Source of the DNA: Micromonospora solifontis
GTDB lineage: Bacteria > Actinomycetota > Actinomycetes > Mycobacteriales > Micromonosporaceae
Direction: 5' to 3'
DNA length: 64,000 nucleotides
NCBI RefSeq assembly: GCF_003725545.1
Contig: NZ_RJLN01000019.1
Coordinates: 1 to 64,000, forward strand
How positions within the stretch are numbered: position 1 is the first letter of the stretch; the number at the start of each line of letters is the position of its first letter. Position numbers and translations under genes: made by a program. The notes below the pieces were generated by a model. It had not been told where the DNA came from and searched no databases. It saw only the letters and a program-made list of their open reading frames with translations. Of the stretch, positions 32,470 through 42,521 are shown in pieces.

Positions 32470-35400
32470 TGTCGACGCCCACGTCCAGGCCCGACGCGGA
32501 GACACCGGCGGGGGACGGCCCCGACCTGCGGTTGGCCGGGCTCGCGGTGGCCGCCTGGCTCGCCGCCCTCGCCGGTCTGCGGCTCACCGCCGGTGCGGGT
32601 GCCGCGCTGGCCGGAGTCGCCGCCGGCCTGGCCGTCGTCCTCGGCCTTCACCTGTGCGGCATTCTCGGGCGACCGCCCACCCCGGTCCGCCGGTACGGCT
32701 GGATCGCGGTCGCCGTGCTGCTCGGCGTGCTCTGCGGCGCGGCCGCCACCGCCGCCCGCGTCGCGGTCCGGGACGTCGCCCCGGTGCGGGCGCTGGTGGA
32801 CGCACGCTCCCTGGTCACCGCCGACCTGGTGGTCCGGGACGACCCGCGCCCGGTCCGGGGCGCTCCCGGCCGTCCGGCCACCCTGCTGCTCCACGCCGAC
32901 CTGATCCGCCTCACCGACCCCGAGGGCCGCCGGTTGACCGGGCCGGTGCGGGGACTGGTGCTGGCGACCGACCCGGCCTGGCGGACCCTGCTGCCGGGAC
33001 AGCGGGCGAGCGCCCGGGGCCGGCTGGCCGCTCCGCGCGGCGGGGACCTCACGGCGGCCGTGCTCACCGCCACCGGACCGCCCACCCGGCACGGCCGGCC
33101 GCCCTGGGCGCAACGGGCGGCGGGCGTGCTGCGGGCCGGCCTGCAGCGGGCCTGCGAGCCGCTGCCCGACGAGCCCGGTGGGCTGCTGCCCGGCCTGGTC
33201 GTCGGGGACACCAGCCGGCTGCCGCCAACCGTCGAGGAGGACTTCCGGACCACCGGCATGACACACCTGAACGCCGTTTCCGGCTCGAACGTCGCCATCG
33301 TCGTCGGGGCGGTGCTGCTGCTCGCCCGGTGGGCCCGGGCCGGTCCCCGGACGGCCGCGGGGCTGTGCGTGCTGGCCCTGGTCGGGTTCGTCATCCTGGT
33401 CCGCCCGTCGCCGAGCGTGGTGCGCGCGGCGGCGATGGGCGCGATCGGGCTGGCCGCGCTCGCCACTGGGCGGCCCCGGGCCGCCCTGCCCGCCCTCGCC
33501 GCCGCGGTCACCGTCCTGGTGCTGGTCGACCCGGAGCTGGCCGGCGATCCCGGGTTCACGCTGTCGGTGTGCGCCACCGGCGGGCTGCTGTTGCTCGCCC
33601 CCGGCTGGCGGGACGCGTTACGCCGCCGGGGCGTACCGGCGGGGCTGGCCGAAGCGCTCGCCGTGCCGGCGGCCGCGCAGCTCGCCTGCGGCCCGGTGAT
33701 CGCCGGCATCTCGGGGACGGTGAGCCTGGTGGCGGTGCCGGCGAACCTGCTGGCGGTGCCGGCCGTCGCCCCTGCCACCGTGCTCGGGGTGGCCGCCGCC
33801 GTGGTGTCGCCGGTCTGGCCGGCGGGTGCCGGGTTCGCCGCCTGGCTGGCGAGCTGGCCGGCCCGGTGGCTGGTGCTGGTGGCCGGCCAGGGTGCCCGGC
33901 TGCCCGCCGGGACACTGCCCTGGCCGGGCGGCGTGACCGGAGCCGTGCTGCTGGCCGCGCTGTCCGTGGCGTTGCTGTTCGCCGCCCGACGGCCGGTGCT
34001 GCGCCGGCTCGCCGCGGTCGGCACGGTCGCGGTGGTGCTCGGCACGCTGCCGGTCCGGCTGCTCGCCCCCGGCTGGCCGCCGCCCGGCTGGGTGGTGGTG
34101 GCCTGCGCCGTCGGGCAGGGCGACGCCGTCGTGCTGCCGGTCGCCGCCGGCCGGGCGGTGGTGGTCGACGCCGGCCCGGACCCGTCCGGCGTGGACGGGT
34201 GCCTGCGCCGGCTCGGCGTACGCGAGGTGCCGTTGCTGGTGGTCAGCCACTTCCACGCCGACCACGTGGGCGGGATCGCCGGGGTGTTCCGGGGCCGGCG
34301 GGTGGTGGACGTGGCGACCCCGGCGTGGGCCGAGCCGCCCTACGGCGTCGCCCAGGTACGCGAAGCGGCACGCCGTGGTGCCGCCGTCCTGCGTACCGTG
34401 CCGGTCGGCTGGCGCTGGCGGGCCGGGGGAGTCGAACTGGCCGCCCTGGGGCCGCCCTACCCGTTGCGCGGCAGCCGGTCGGACCCGAACAACAACTCCC
34501 TGGTGCTGGCGGCGACCGTTGCCGGGGTGCGGATCCTGCTGGCCGGGGACGCCGAGACGGAGGAGCAACGGGCGCTGCTGGAGGCCGGTGCGTCCGCTGC
34601 GCTCCGGGCCGACGTGCTCAAGGTCGCCCACCACGGCTCGGCGTACCAGGACCCGGAGTTCCTGGCCGCCATCCGGCCGGCGGTGGCGCTGGTGTCGGTG
34701 GGTGCGGGCAACGACTACGGGCACCCGAACGTGGCCCTGCTGGACCGGTTGCGCCGCGGCGGCGCCCGGGTCCTGCGGACCGACACCTCGGGCGACATCG
34801 CCGCCGTACGCGACGGGTCGGGGCTGGCGGTGGTGGCCCGGGGCCTCGGAGCGGGACGCCGGGCGGCTGCGCCGAGGGTCGACAGGCTTGCGCGGATAAC
34901 AGGTGGATCGAATCAAATGTCTGGATTCGCGCTGAGTGCGGGCTGCGCCGTCACAGTCCTCGATGACCAGGCACGATCCGGTCGGAGCGCGTGCGAATAT
35001 GGGCGACGTGACCCCCGCCAGCCTGCCTCCCATTCTGCTCGTTCTCGGCGACGAGGAGCTGCTCGCCACGCGAGCGGTCACCGAAGCCGTCGCCCGAGCC
35101 CGCAGCGTCGACCCCGACGTCGACGTCCGGGAGTACCAGGCCGGTTCCCTGACGGTCGGCGAGATCGCCGAGATGCTCAGCCCCTCGCTCTTCGGCGGCC
35201 GGCGGGTGCTGGTGCTCCGGTCCGGCCAGGACGCCCGCAAGGACCTGGTCGCCGCCCTGCTGGACTACGCGAAGAACCCGGATCCCGAGGTGCAGCTCGT
35301 GGTGCTGCACCTCGGCGCGGCGAAGGGAAAGGCGTTCGCCGACGGGCTGCGCGCCGCGGGTGCGACCGTCGTGCCGGCGGCGAAGCTCAAGGGGCACCGG

Positions 35401-35636
35401 GACCGGGTGGCCTTCGTGCGGGACGAGATCCGCCGCAGCGGGGGCAGATGCACCGAGGACGCGGCCGAGGCGCTGATCGCCGCCGTCGGCACCGACCTGC
35501 GGGAGCTGGCCGCCGCCTGCTCGCAGCTCGTCGCGGACACCGACGGCCGGATCGGGGCGGACACGGTGGCCCGCTACTACAAGGGCCGGGTCGAGGTGAC
35601 CGGCTTCACCGTCGCCGACGCGACGATGGTCGGTGA
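32469..35636 (+). CDS. comEC: ComEC/Rec2 DNA-uptake channel; frame lacks its own stop
   Basis: The recognisable ComEC protein spans about 800 residues (32469 to about 34850). It has N-terminal membrane helices and a DUF4131-like segment, the competence membrane domain (HLNAVSGSNVAIVVGAVLLL; DPGFTLSVCATGGLLLLAPGW), and a C-terminal metallo-beta-lactamase domain with VVSHFHADHVGGIAG, LLAGDAE and KVAHHGSAYQDPEF. After SGDIAAVRDGSGLAVVARG the frame does not stop. It continues Arg-rich to TGA at 35636, through about 640 bases of holA in another frame. The last ~260 residues look like a shadow translation, not a real domain. A one-base shift near 34855-34890 would end the protein at TAA 34897-34899. 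Whether this is a sequencing error, a frameshift site or a true overlap is open. Confidence 0.85.
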   Translation: MSTPTSRPDAETPAGDGPDLRLAGLAVAAWLAALAGLRLTAGAGAALAGVAAGLAVVLGLHLCGILGRPPTPVRRYGWIAVAVLLGVLCGAAATAARVAVRDVAPVRALVDARSLVTADLVVRDDPRPVRGAPGRPATLLLHADLIRLTDPEGRRLTGPVRGLVLATDPAWRTLLPGQRASARGRLAAPRGGDLTAAVLTATGPPTRHGRPPWAQRAAGVLRAGLQRACEPLPDEPGGLLPGLVVGDTSRLPPTVEEDFRTTGMTHLNAVSGSNVAIVVGAVLLLARWARAGPRTAAGLCVLALVGFVILVRPSPSVVRAAAMGAIGLAALATGRPRAALPALAAAVTVLVLVDPELAGDPGFTLSVCATGGLLLLAPGWRDALRRRGVPAGLAEALAVPAAAQLACGPVIAGISGTVSLVAVPANLLAVPAVAPATVLGVAAAVVSPVWPAGAGFAAWLASWPARWLVLVAGQGARLPAGTLPWPGGVTGAVLLAALSVALLFAARRPVLRRLAAVGTVAVVLGTLPVRLLAPGWPPPGWVVVACAVGQGDAVVLPVAAGRAVVVDAGPDPSGVDGCLRRLGVREVPLLVVSHFHADHVGGIAGVFRGRRVVDVATPAWAEPPYGVAQVREAARRGAAVLRTVPVGWRWRAGGVELAALGPPYPLRGSRSDPNNNSLVLAATVAGVRILLAGDAETEEQRALLEAGASAALRADVLKVAHHGSAYQDPEFLAAIRPAVALVSVGAGNDYGHPNVALLDRLRRGGARVLRTDTSGDIAAVRDGSGLAVVARGLGAGRRAAAPRVDRLARITGGSNQMSGFALSAGCAVTVLDDQARSGRSACEYGRRDPRQPASHSARSRRRGAARHASGHRSRRPSPQRRPRRRRPGVPGRFPDGRRDRRDAQPLALRRPAGAGAPVRPGRPQGPGRRPAGLREEPGSRGAARGAAPRRGEGKGVRRRAARRGCDRRAGGEAQGAPGPGGLRAGRDPPQRGQMHRGRGRGADRRRRHRPAGAGRRLLAARRGHRRPDRGGHGGPLLQGPGRGDRLHRRRRDDGR
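34995..35000 (+). promoter_or_regulatory. Possible leaderless -10 of holA
   Basis: GAATAT is followed by 7 bases and then GTG at 35008, an alternative holA start. If used, it would exclude the ATG at 34999. Confidence 0.35.
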
Positions 35637-35979
35637 CGTCCCCGCCGCCCTGGAGGCGTTGCGCTGGGCGCTGCACGTCGGCGTCGACCCGGTGCCGATC
35701 GCCGACGCGCTCGCCGACGGCGTCCGTACGGTGGCCCGGGTCGCCTCGGCCGGACGGGGCAGCCCGTACCAGCTCGCCAGCAGTCTGGGGATGCCGGCCT
35801 GGAAGATCGAGCGGGCGCAGCGGCAGGGGCGTGGCTGGACGCCGGAGGGCCTGGTCGAGGCGATGCGGGCGGCCGCCGAGTGCAACGCGGCCGTCAAGGG
35901 AGGCGCCGACGACCGGGCGTACGCGCTGGAGCGGGCGGTGTTCTCCGTGGCTGCGGCCCGGCAGGGCGGCGCCCGGTGA
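34999..35979 (+). CDS. holA: DNA polymerase III subunit delta
   Basis: A 326-residue HolA, the clamp-loader subunit that opens the sliding clamp. It contains ILLVLGDEELLATRAV, SLFGGRRVLVLRSGQD, GTDLRELAAACSQLV, VEVTGFTVADATMVGDVPAALEALRWAL and the C-terminal collar-like helices. Starts at ATG 34999 (GGAG about 11 bases upstream) and GTG 35008 (leaderless -10) are both possible; upstream in-frame ATGs give unlike extensions. The gene is clearly real although the comEC frame runs through its first 638 bases. Its stop overlaps the next GTG. Confidence 0.95.
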   Translation: MGDVTPASLPPILLVLGDEELLATRAVTEAVARARSVDPDVDVREYQAGSLTVGEIAEMLSPSLFGGRRVLVLRSGQDARKDLVAALLDYAKNPDPEVQLVVLHLGAAKGKAFADGLRAAGATVVPAAKLKGHRDRVAFVRDEIRRSGGRCTEDAAEALIAAVGTDLRELAAACSQLVADTDGRIGADTVARYYKGRVEVTGFTVADATMVGDVPAALEALRWALHVGVDPVPIADALADGVRTVARVASAGRGSPYQLASSLGMPAWKIERAQRQGRGWTPEGLVEAMRAAAECNAAVKGGADDRAYALERAVFSVAAARQGGAR

Positions 35980-36560
35980 CCCGGTCCCAGTCCTGGGCGA
36001 CCGTGCCGACGGATGACGAGCGGTACCGCCCGCTCTACGCCCGGGTACTGGGGCTGCGCTTCGTCAACCCGGGCGGGGTGCTCTGCTTCCTCTTCTTCGA
36101 AGGGGCGGTGGCGCTCGCCGTGCTGCTCGCCCTGGCCGAGCTGGTGAGCTGGTGGGCGGTGCTGGTGCTGCCGGCGGTGGTGGCGGCGATGGTCAAGCTC
36201 AACGATGTGGTCGCCGAGCTGGTGATCCGCACCGCGGCGCAGGTGCCCGAGCAGGAACGGGACCGCTTCCGCCAGCAGATGGAGCCGGTCGTCGGACGGG
36301 CCAGGGTGCCGTCGGCGGTCCGGGCGCTACCCGGCGGCGCGTCCGCTCCGGTGACGGCGTCCTGGCCAGCCGGCCCCGGCGACCGCGCAGCCGGCCCCGG
36401 CCACTCGGTAACCGGCTTCAGCGACCGGGCAATCGGCTCCGGCGCTCCGGATCGTCGGACGGCCGGCCCCGGCAGCCCGATGCTGCGGGCGACCACGCTC
36501 GGCGACCCGGCGTCCGACCCGCGCCGGACGAACTGGACCGATCCCGACCCGTCCCGCTGA
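35976..36560 (+). CDS. Membrane protein with disordered tail
   Basis: A 194-residue protein: two adjacent membrane helices (about 38-60 and 62-80, VLCFLFFEGAVALAVLLAL and WWAVLVLPAVVAAMV), a helical charged segment (IRTAAQVPEQERDRFRQQMEP), then about 90 residues of Pro/Gly/Asp-rich disorder. GTG 35976 overlaps the holA stop (GTGA), so the two are coupled. Its position between holA and rpsT recurs in related actinobacteria as a hypothetical membrane protein. No function is recognised. Confidence 0.8.
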   Translation: MTRSQSWATVPTDDERYRPLYARVLGLRFVNPGGVLCFLFFEGAVALAVLLALAELVSWWAVLVLPAVVAAMVKLNDVVAELVIRTAAQVPEQERDRFRQQMEPVVGRARVPSAVRALPGGASAPVTASWPAGPGDRAAGPGHSVTGFSDRAIGSGAPDRRTAGPGSPMLRATTLGDPASDPRRTNWTDPDPSR

Positions 36561-36707
36561 CCCACGGTCAGGCTTCCCCGGCCCGGTCACCGCGCAATGT
36601 CCGCGAAATTGCTGCTCCCCGGGATGGTGAAGCGGCATCTTCGGCGAGCTTGCGCAGACCCGAGAGCCGGCGGCTCAGGCACGGTGGCGCGGAGACATGT
36701 GCAGACA

Positions 36708-36745
36708 GCCGGAAGCCCCGGGGTGGTGACCCCGGGGCTTCCGGC
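36708..36745 (-). terminator. rpsT terminator
   Basis: A perfect 16-bp stem (36708-36723 with 36730-36745) with loop TGGTGA, about 18 bases past the rpsT stop. Confidence 0.8.
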
Positions 36746-36763
36746 CAGGTCTGAGGGCGCTCG

Positions 36764-37030
36764 TCAGGCCGAGAACGAGGCGACGCGCTTGGCGATCGCC
36801 GACTTCCGGTTGGCCGCCTGGTTGGCGTGGATGACGCCCTTGCTGGCAGCCTTGTCCAGCTTCCGGGTGGCGTCCCGCATGAGGGCGGTGGCCTTCTCGG
36901 TGTCGCCGGCCTCGGCAGCCTCGTTGAACTTCCGGATGGCGGTCTTCAGCGACGACTTGACCGACTTGTTACGCAGCCGGCGCTTCTCGTTCTGCCGGTT
37001 GCGCTTGATCTGGGACTTGATGTTCGCCAC
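36764..37030 (-). CDS. rpsT: 30S ribosomal protein S20
   Basis: An 88-residue S20 ([43 protein letters not shown]), a 16S rRNA-binding small-subunit protein of normal length. The start codon is GTG at 37030. It is encoded opposite to holA, as in other actinobacteria. Confidence 0.98.
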   Translation of the reverse strand: MANIKSQIKRNRQNEKRRLRNKSVKSSLKTAIRKFNEAAEAGDTEKATALMRDATRKLDKAASKGVIHANQAANRKSAIAKRVASFSA

Positions 37031-37235
37031 GCGACAGCCTCGTCTTGATAGCTCGGGTTGGTCTGCTTCCGCGCACGACGAGCATGCGTCATCGCCGCGC
37101 GAAGAGCCAGGTTACCAGGTCGGCCCCGGACGAGCCAAAACGGCTCGGGTGACCCGGCCCGGCCTGCCCCCGGATTGGCGCCGGCTGCCCCGCGCCGGCC
37201 TGCACCGATCCGCACCCCTTCGCGCCGGACGGTCA

Positions 37236-37311
37236 TGATCCACTCCGGTTGCGGCGGATCGCGGTATCCCTCGCGGCAGACACCCCGGTGTGCGGTAGCC
37301 GGAGTGGATCA
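37236..37311. repeat. Inverted repeat, 13-bp arms
   Basis: TGATCCACTCCGG (37236-37248) and its exact complement CCGGAGTGGATCA (37299-37311) flank 50 bases. The loop begins in the shared block CCGGTTGCGGCG. It could be a structured RNA, an attenuator or a relic of a small mobile repeat. Confidence 0.6.
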
Positions 37312-37358
37312 AGCGCGGTGACTTGCGCACCAGCGACCTGGAGGATCAACCAGGGCAG

Positions 37359-37442
37359 GCTACGAACCTGATGTCGTGAACGGATCACGCTCGCCGGTTG
37401 CGGCGCACCGTGGTGAATCGCCTACGACATCAAGTTTGTAGC
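37359..37442. repeat. Inverted repeat, 19-bp imperfect arms
   Basis: Arms 37359-37377 and 37424-37442 match at 17 of 19 positions, one of the two differences being a G-U pair in RNA. They flank 46 bases. The loop contains CCGGTTGCGGCG, as in the neighbouring repeat. Confidence 0.6.
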
Positions 37443-37590
37443 GGGAATGAAGGCCACCGCGAGCCGCGACGGAGCGCCGCCTACCCAGCACGACCCCGGC
37501 TCAACGGCCACCGAGAATCTTTGGCCGCCGCCCGGACGGCGGCAAAAGCTCGCGGGCGGCGGGTGGATCAGAAGGGGCGGGGAGTGGGGG

Positions 37591-38577
37591 TCAGGTCCAG
37601 TGCTGCCGGGCGGCCAGCCAGGCGAGCGCCTGCTCGCCGCTCCACCGCTGGTGGGCCCGGAGGTGTGGGGAGGCGGTCGACGGTCCGGCCGCCGCGCCGG
37701 TGAGGAAGTACCCGGCGAGTGCGGCGAGCGTCACGTCCAGCGCGTCGGCCGGGGCGCCGGTGGCGGCCGGGTGGCCGGCGAAGGCGGCGTCCGCGTCCAG
37801 GCCGCTGGCGTAGCCGGTGATCAGCAGGCTGACCAGGTCGAACCAGGCCGGCCCGTGGCACAGCCAGGTCCAGTCGCAGAACCAGGCCCGGCCGTCGGCG
37901 TCGAGCAGCACGTTGTCCACCCGCAGGTCGCCGTGGGCCAGCCCGGCGGTGTCGGCGTACCCGGGGAGGCGGGACTCCAGCCGGACCAGCTCGGGCAGCG
38001 GGGCCCAGGGGGGCAGCTCGGGTGCCGGCTCCCGGCCGGCGGCCACCTCGCCCCACCACAGGATGTCGTCGCGGGCCAGCCGGTCGAGGCGGGGCAGCCC
38101 GAGCGCGACCAGCTCCGCGGGCGGGTCGGCGAGCGCGGCGGCCACCTCGGCGTACCCGGTGAGGGCGGCGTCCAGTGCCTCCGGGTGCCAGGGCAGCTCG
38201 GGGGTCCGACCGGCGACGGCGGTCAGCCCGACCGCGTACCAGCCGGCGTCGGTGAGCGCCCAGCGTGGCCGAGGGACCGGCAGGCCGGCGGGGAGCCGGG
38301 CCAGGATCCGGGCCTCGTGGAAGTACCAGTCGACCAGGTGCCGCTGCCCGTCCAGCGCCGCCGCCTTGACGAAGACCCGGTCGCCGTCGGGGCCGGTGAG
38401 CACCGCGGCGAAGCCCCGGGTGAAGCCGCCGCCGGCCAGCCGGACCGCCGCCGGGGGGCCGCCGAGCCGCGCGGCGATCCCGTCCCGCAGCCCGGCCGGG
38501 AGCGCCGCCCAGTCGGGGCGTACGGCCGTCGCGTCGTACGGCACCGGGGGCAGGGAGATCCGGGGCACAGCCGCCAT
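37591..38577 (-). CDS. Aminoglycoside phosphotransferase (APH)-like kinase
   Basis: A 328-residue protein-kinase-like phosphotransferase. The N-lobe has a Gly-rich loop (AGGGFTRGFAAVL) and Lys in VFVKAAAL. The catalytic loop AHGDLRVDNVLLD is Brenner's motif with Asp, followed by the metal-binding DWTW (WFCDWTWL). The family includes aminoglycoside, macrolide and homoserine kinases; the substrate here is unknown. The ATG at 38577 is chosen since the longer in-frame version adds an Arg/Pro-rich shadow-like N-terminus. It is divergent from the DUF4240 gene, whose ATG is at 38681. Confidence 0.85.
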   Translation of the reverse strand: MAAVPRISLPPVPYDATAVRPDWAALPAGLRDGIAARLGGPPAAVRLAGGGFTRGFAAVLTGPDGDRVFVKAAALDGQRHLVDWYFHEARILARLPAGLPVPRPRWALTDAGWYAVGLTAVAGRTPELPWHPEALDAALTGYAEVAAALADPPAELVALGLPRLDRLARDDILWWGEVAAGREPAPELPPWAPLPELVRLESRLPGYADTAGLAHGDLRVDNVLLDADGRAWFCDWTWLCHGPAWFDLVSLLITGYASGLDADAAFAGHPAATGAPADALDVTLAALAGYFLTGAAAGPSTASPHLRAHQRWSGEQALAWLAARQHWT

Positions 38578-38680
38578 TGTCGTACGGCGCTGGCAGCATC
38601 CGTGCCGTGGACATGGACGAGTCGCGACCCGCCCCGCTGCGGCGGGAGGACGGCGGGCCGGTCTGGGAGACTGCCAGGCC

Positions 38681-39217
38681 ATGAGGACCGACGACTTCTG
38701 GCAGCTGATCGACCAGGCCCGCGCCGGCGCCGGGGGAGAACCCGACGCGGTCGCCGCCCGGGCGGTGGCCCTGCTCGCCGAGCGGGCTCCGGAGGAGATC
38801 GTCGGGTACGCCCGGCACCAGGAGCGGGTGCTCGCCGCCTCCTACCGGGTCGACCTGTGGGGCGCGGCGTATCTGATCAACGGCGGCGCCTCGGACGACG
38901 GTTTCGAGCACTTCCGCGGCTGGTTGATGACCCAGGGCCGGGCGGTCTTCGCCAAGGTGGTGGCCGACCCGGACTCCCTCGCCGAGCTGCCCCGGGTCCG
39001 GGCGGCCGCGCTCACCGGCGAGGAGTTCCACTGCGACGACATGCTGGCGGTGCCGTGGCAGGCGTACCGGAAGGCCACCGCGACCGAGCTGCCGGCGGAC
39101 CGGGAGCCGGTTCCCGTGCCCGACCTGAACGACTTCTGGGACTTCGACGACGAGGACGAGGCGCGGCGGCGGCTGCCGAGGCTCGCCGCGCTCTTCGTCG
39201 AGCCTCCGGAGGAGTGA
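38681..39217 (+). CDS. DUF4240 domain protein
   Basis: A 178-residue protein of the DUF4240 family: MRTDDFWQLIDQARA at the start, then DLWGAAYLINGGASDDGFEHFRGWLMTQGRAVF and a conserved C-terminal DLNDFWDFDDEDEARRRLPRL. These proteins are cytoplasmic with no known reaction and resemble WGR/MolR-linked and immunity-type proteins. The start lacks an RBS; GAGACT lies 8 bases upstream. Confidence 0.9.
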   Translation: MRTDDFWQLIDQARAGAGGEPDAVAARAVALLAERAPEEIVGYARHQERVLAASYRVDLWGAAYLINGGASDDGFEHFRGWLMTQGRAVFAKVVADPDSLAELPRVRAAALTGEEFHCDDMLAVPWQAYRKATATELPADREPVPVPDLNDFWDFDDEDEARRRLPRLAALFVEPPEE

Positions 39218-39272
39218 CGGGGGAGTGACGGGGGAGCCCGGGCACGCCCCGGGCGACGTGGGAGCATAGAGG

Positions 39273-39293
39273 GGGCCGGCGTCGCGCCGGCCC
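39273..39293. terminator. Hairpin before lepA
   Basis: A perfect 9-bp stem (39273-39281 with 39285-39293) and a TCG loop, between the DUF4240 stop and the lepA start. Confidence 0.5.
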
Positions 39294-39323
39294 GCTCACG
39301 TCAGCCGACCAGAACGGACCGCT

Positions 39324-41201
<1,878 letters not shown>

Positions 41202-41449
41202 GCCACCGGCCGTCTCCGCGTACCCGGGGAATTTTCTCCCGGGGCGGCCCGCCGCCGGATCCGCCCGCATTCCCCCCCCCCGCGGCCTGCGCGATCGTCC
41301 GTTCGGGGCGGCGTTGCGCGGTGCCGGCGGCGGCGGTCGGCAGGGGCGTTTCTCGATGAGTCGGTTTGGTTTCTCGGCGGGTCGGGCACTTACCGGTCAC
41401 GACAGGAACCACACACAAGGTGTGAAACCGACTTCGAAGGAGAGCGACC

Positions 41450-41731
41450 GTGACCGTCATGGGGATCATCACCGCGCTCATTGTTGGTCTGATCGTCGGC
41501 GCTCTGGGTCGCCTGGTCGTTCCGGGCCGCCAGAACATGCCGATCTGGCTGCACATGCTGATCGGCGTGGGCGCCGCGCTGCTCGGTACCGTGCTGGCCC
41601 GGGCCCTGGGCATCGCGACCGAGACGGCCGGCATCGACTGGATGGAACTGCTGGTGCAGGTCGTGCTGGCCGCCATCGCCGTGGCCCTGGTGGCCGGCGT
41701 GGGCCGTCGGCGCAGCGTCTCGCGCTACTGA
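41450..41731 (+). CDS. GlsB/YeaQ/YmgE family membrane protein, copy 1
   Basis: A 93-residue protein with three hydrophobic segments and the GlsB/YeaQ/YmgE (transglycosylase-associated) signature LIVGLIVGALGRLVVPGRQ; its end is GRRRSVSRY. It is a small inner-membrane stress protein. AAGGAGAG lies 6 bases before the GTG. A tandem paralogue at 42021-42302 is identical from 41465 onward (276 bases), while the upstream regions differ strongly. Confidence 0.9.
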   Translation: MTVMGIITALIVGLIVGALGRLVVPGRQNMPIWLHMLIGVGAALLGTVLARALGIATETAGIDWMELLVQVVLAAIAVALVAGVGRRRSVSRY

Positions 41732-41752
41732 CCCGCACCCTCTGAACGCTGC

Positions 41753-41784
41753 GCGGGCGTCCGACCTACCGGTCGGGCGCCCGC
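41753..41784 (+). terminator. Terminator of GlsB/YeaQ copy 1
   Basis: A 14-bp stem with one G-U pair and loop TACC, 21 bases after the stop. It is duplicated together with the gene. Confidence 0.75.
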
Positions 41785-42020
41785 TCGCGTCTGCGCCGAC
41801 GGGGCAAGCCGCCAGTGTCTGGCCGAAATTGGCCGGGATGGCCGCGATCGATGTCCGAACCGGCGGCCCGGAGGAGATTTCCGGCGCGAAAGCGCAGGCC
41901 GCAACGGTTCGGTCCAGTTCATCACCGAAGTCGGTTTGGGGTTTCCGCCGGTCGGGAAATTAGCGGTCGGACAGCGAACACGACCCCCGTGTGAGACACC
42001 TTTCGAGGAGGAGAACGACC

Positions 42021-42302
42021 ATGACCGTAACGGGCATCATCACCGCGCTCATTGTTGGTCTGATCGTCGGCGCTCTGGGTCGCCTGGTCGTTCCGGGCCG
42101 CCAGAACATGCCGATCTGGCTGCACATGCTGATCGGCGTGGGCGCCGCGCTGCTCGGTACCGTGCTGGCCCGGGCCCTGGGCATCGCGACCGAGACGGCC
42201 GGCATCGACTGGATGGAACTGCTGGTGCAGGTCGTGCTGGCCGCCATCGCCGTGGCCCTGGTGGCCGGCGTGGGCCGTCGGCGCAGCGTCTCGCGCTACT
42301 GA
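42021..42302 (+). CDS. GlsB/YeaQ/YmgE family membrane protein, copy 2
   Basis: A 93-residue paralogue of the gene at 41450, differing only at residues 4 (Thr for Met) and the start codon (ATG for GTG). It has three hydrophobic segments and the same LIVGLIVGALGRLVVPGRQ signature. RBS GAGGAGGAGAA precedes the ATG. Its upstream region resembles that of copy 1 only loosely, so the two copies could respond to different signals while making practically the same protein. Confidence 0.9.
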   Translation: MTVTGIITALIVGLIVGALGRLVVPGRQNMPIWLHMLIGVGAALLGTVLARALGIATETAGIDWMELLVQVVLAAIAVALVAGVGRRRSVSRY

Positions 42303-42323
42303 CCCGCACCCCCTGAACGCTGC

Positions 42324-42355
42324 GCGGGCGTCCGACCTACCGGTCGGGCGCCCGC
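42324..42355 (+). terminator. Terminator of GlsB/YeaQ copy 2
   Basis: The same 14-bp stem and TACC loop as at 41753-41784. Confidence 0.75.
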
Positions 42356-42457
42356 TGGCGTATGCCCTGACCTGCCCGGACCGCACCCCTGCCGCCGGGG
42401 CGGCCGGCTGCGATACGGTCGCCTCGCCCCACCGTCGCGAATGCCCCCTGTTGTAAA

Positions 42458-42470
42458 GGAAATTTTCCTA
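42458..42470. promoter_or_regulatory. Candidate ROK-type operator of sugar ABC operon
   Basis: The palindrome AGGAAATTTTCCT (6-bp arms around a central T) lies 52 bases before the GTG at 42522, in an unusually A/T-rich patch. It resembles the AGGAAAnTTTCCT operators of actinobacterial ROK-family sugar repressors such as CsnR; the regulator itself is not in the window. Confidence 0.55.
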
Positions 42471-42521
42471 CTAAGGTGCGGCGTGGAAGGTTAGTGCCAA
42501 ACGGCGCGAGGGAGATATGGC

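Larger units (their letters stand above)
37031..37590. other. 560-base intergenic region with structured repeats
   Basis: Between rpsT and the APH-like gene I see no credible gene. The region carries the rpsT promoter/leader and two long-range inverted repeats (37236-37311 and 37359-37442). Their loops share the sequence CCGGTTGCGGCG. The rest shows no further clear signal. Confidence 0.6.
41450..41785 (+). repeat. Direct repeat copy 1 (GlsB/YeaQ gene plus terminator)
   Basis: 336 bases matching 42021-42356 at an offset of 571. The first 15 bases differ at a few positions; 41465-41740 is identical; 41741 is T against C; 41742-41785 is identical. Confidence 0.9.
42021..42356 (+). repeat. Direct repeat copy 2 (GlsB/YeaQ gene plus terminator)
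   Basis: Matches 41450-41785; see that entry for the base-by-base comparison. Confidence 0.9.

Noticed and set aside
41272..41281. Run of ten C between lepA and the GlsB gene
   Set aside because: A homopolymer in non-coding sequence; likely a slippage-prone spot or sequencing risk with no evidence of function.
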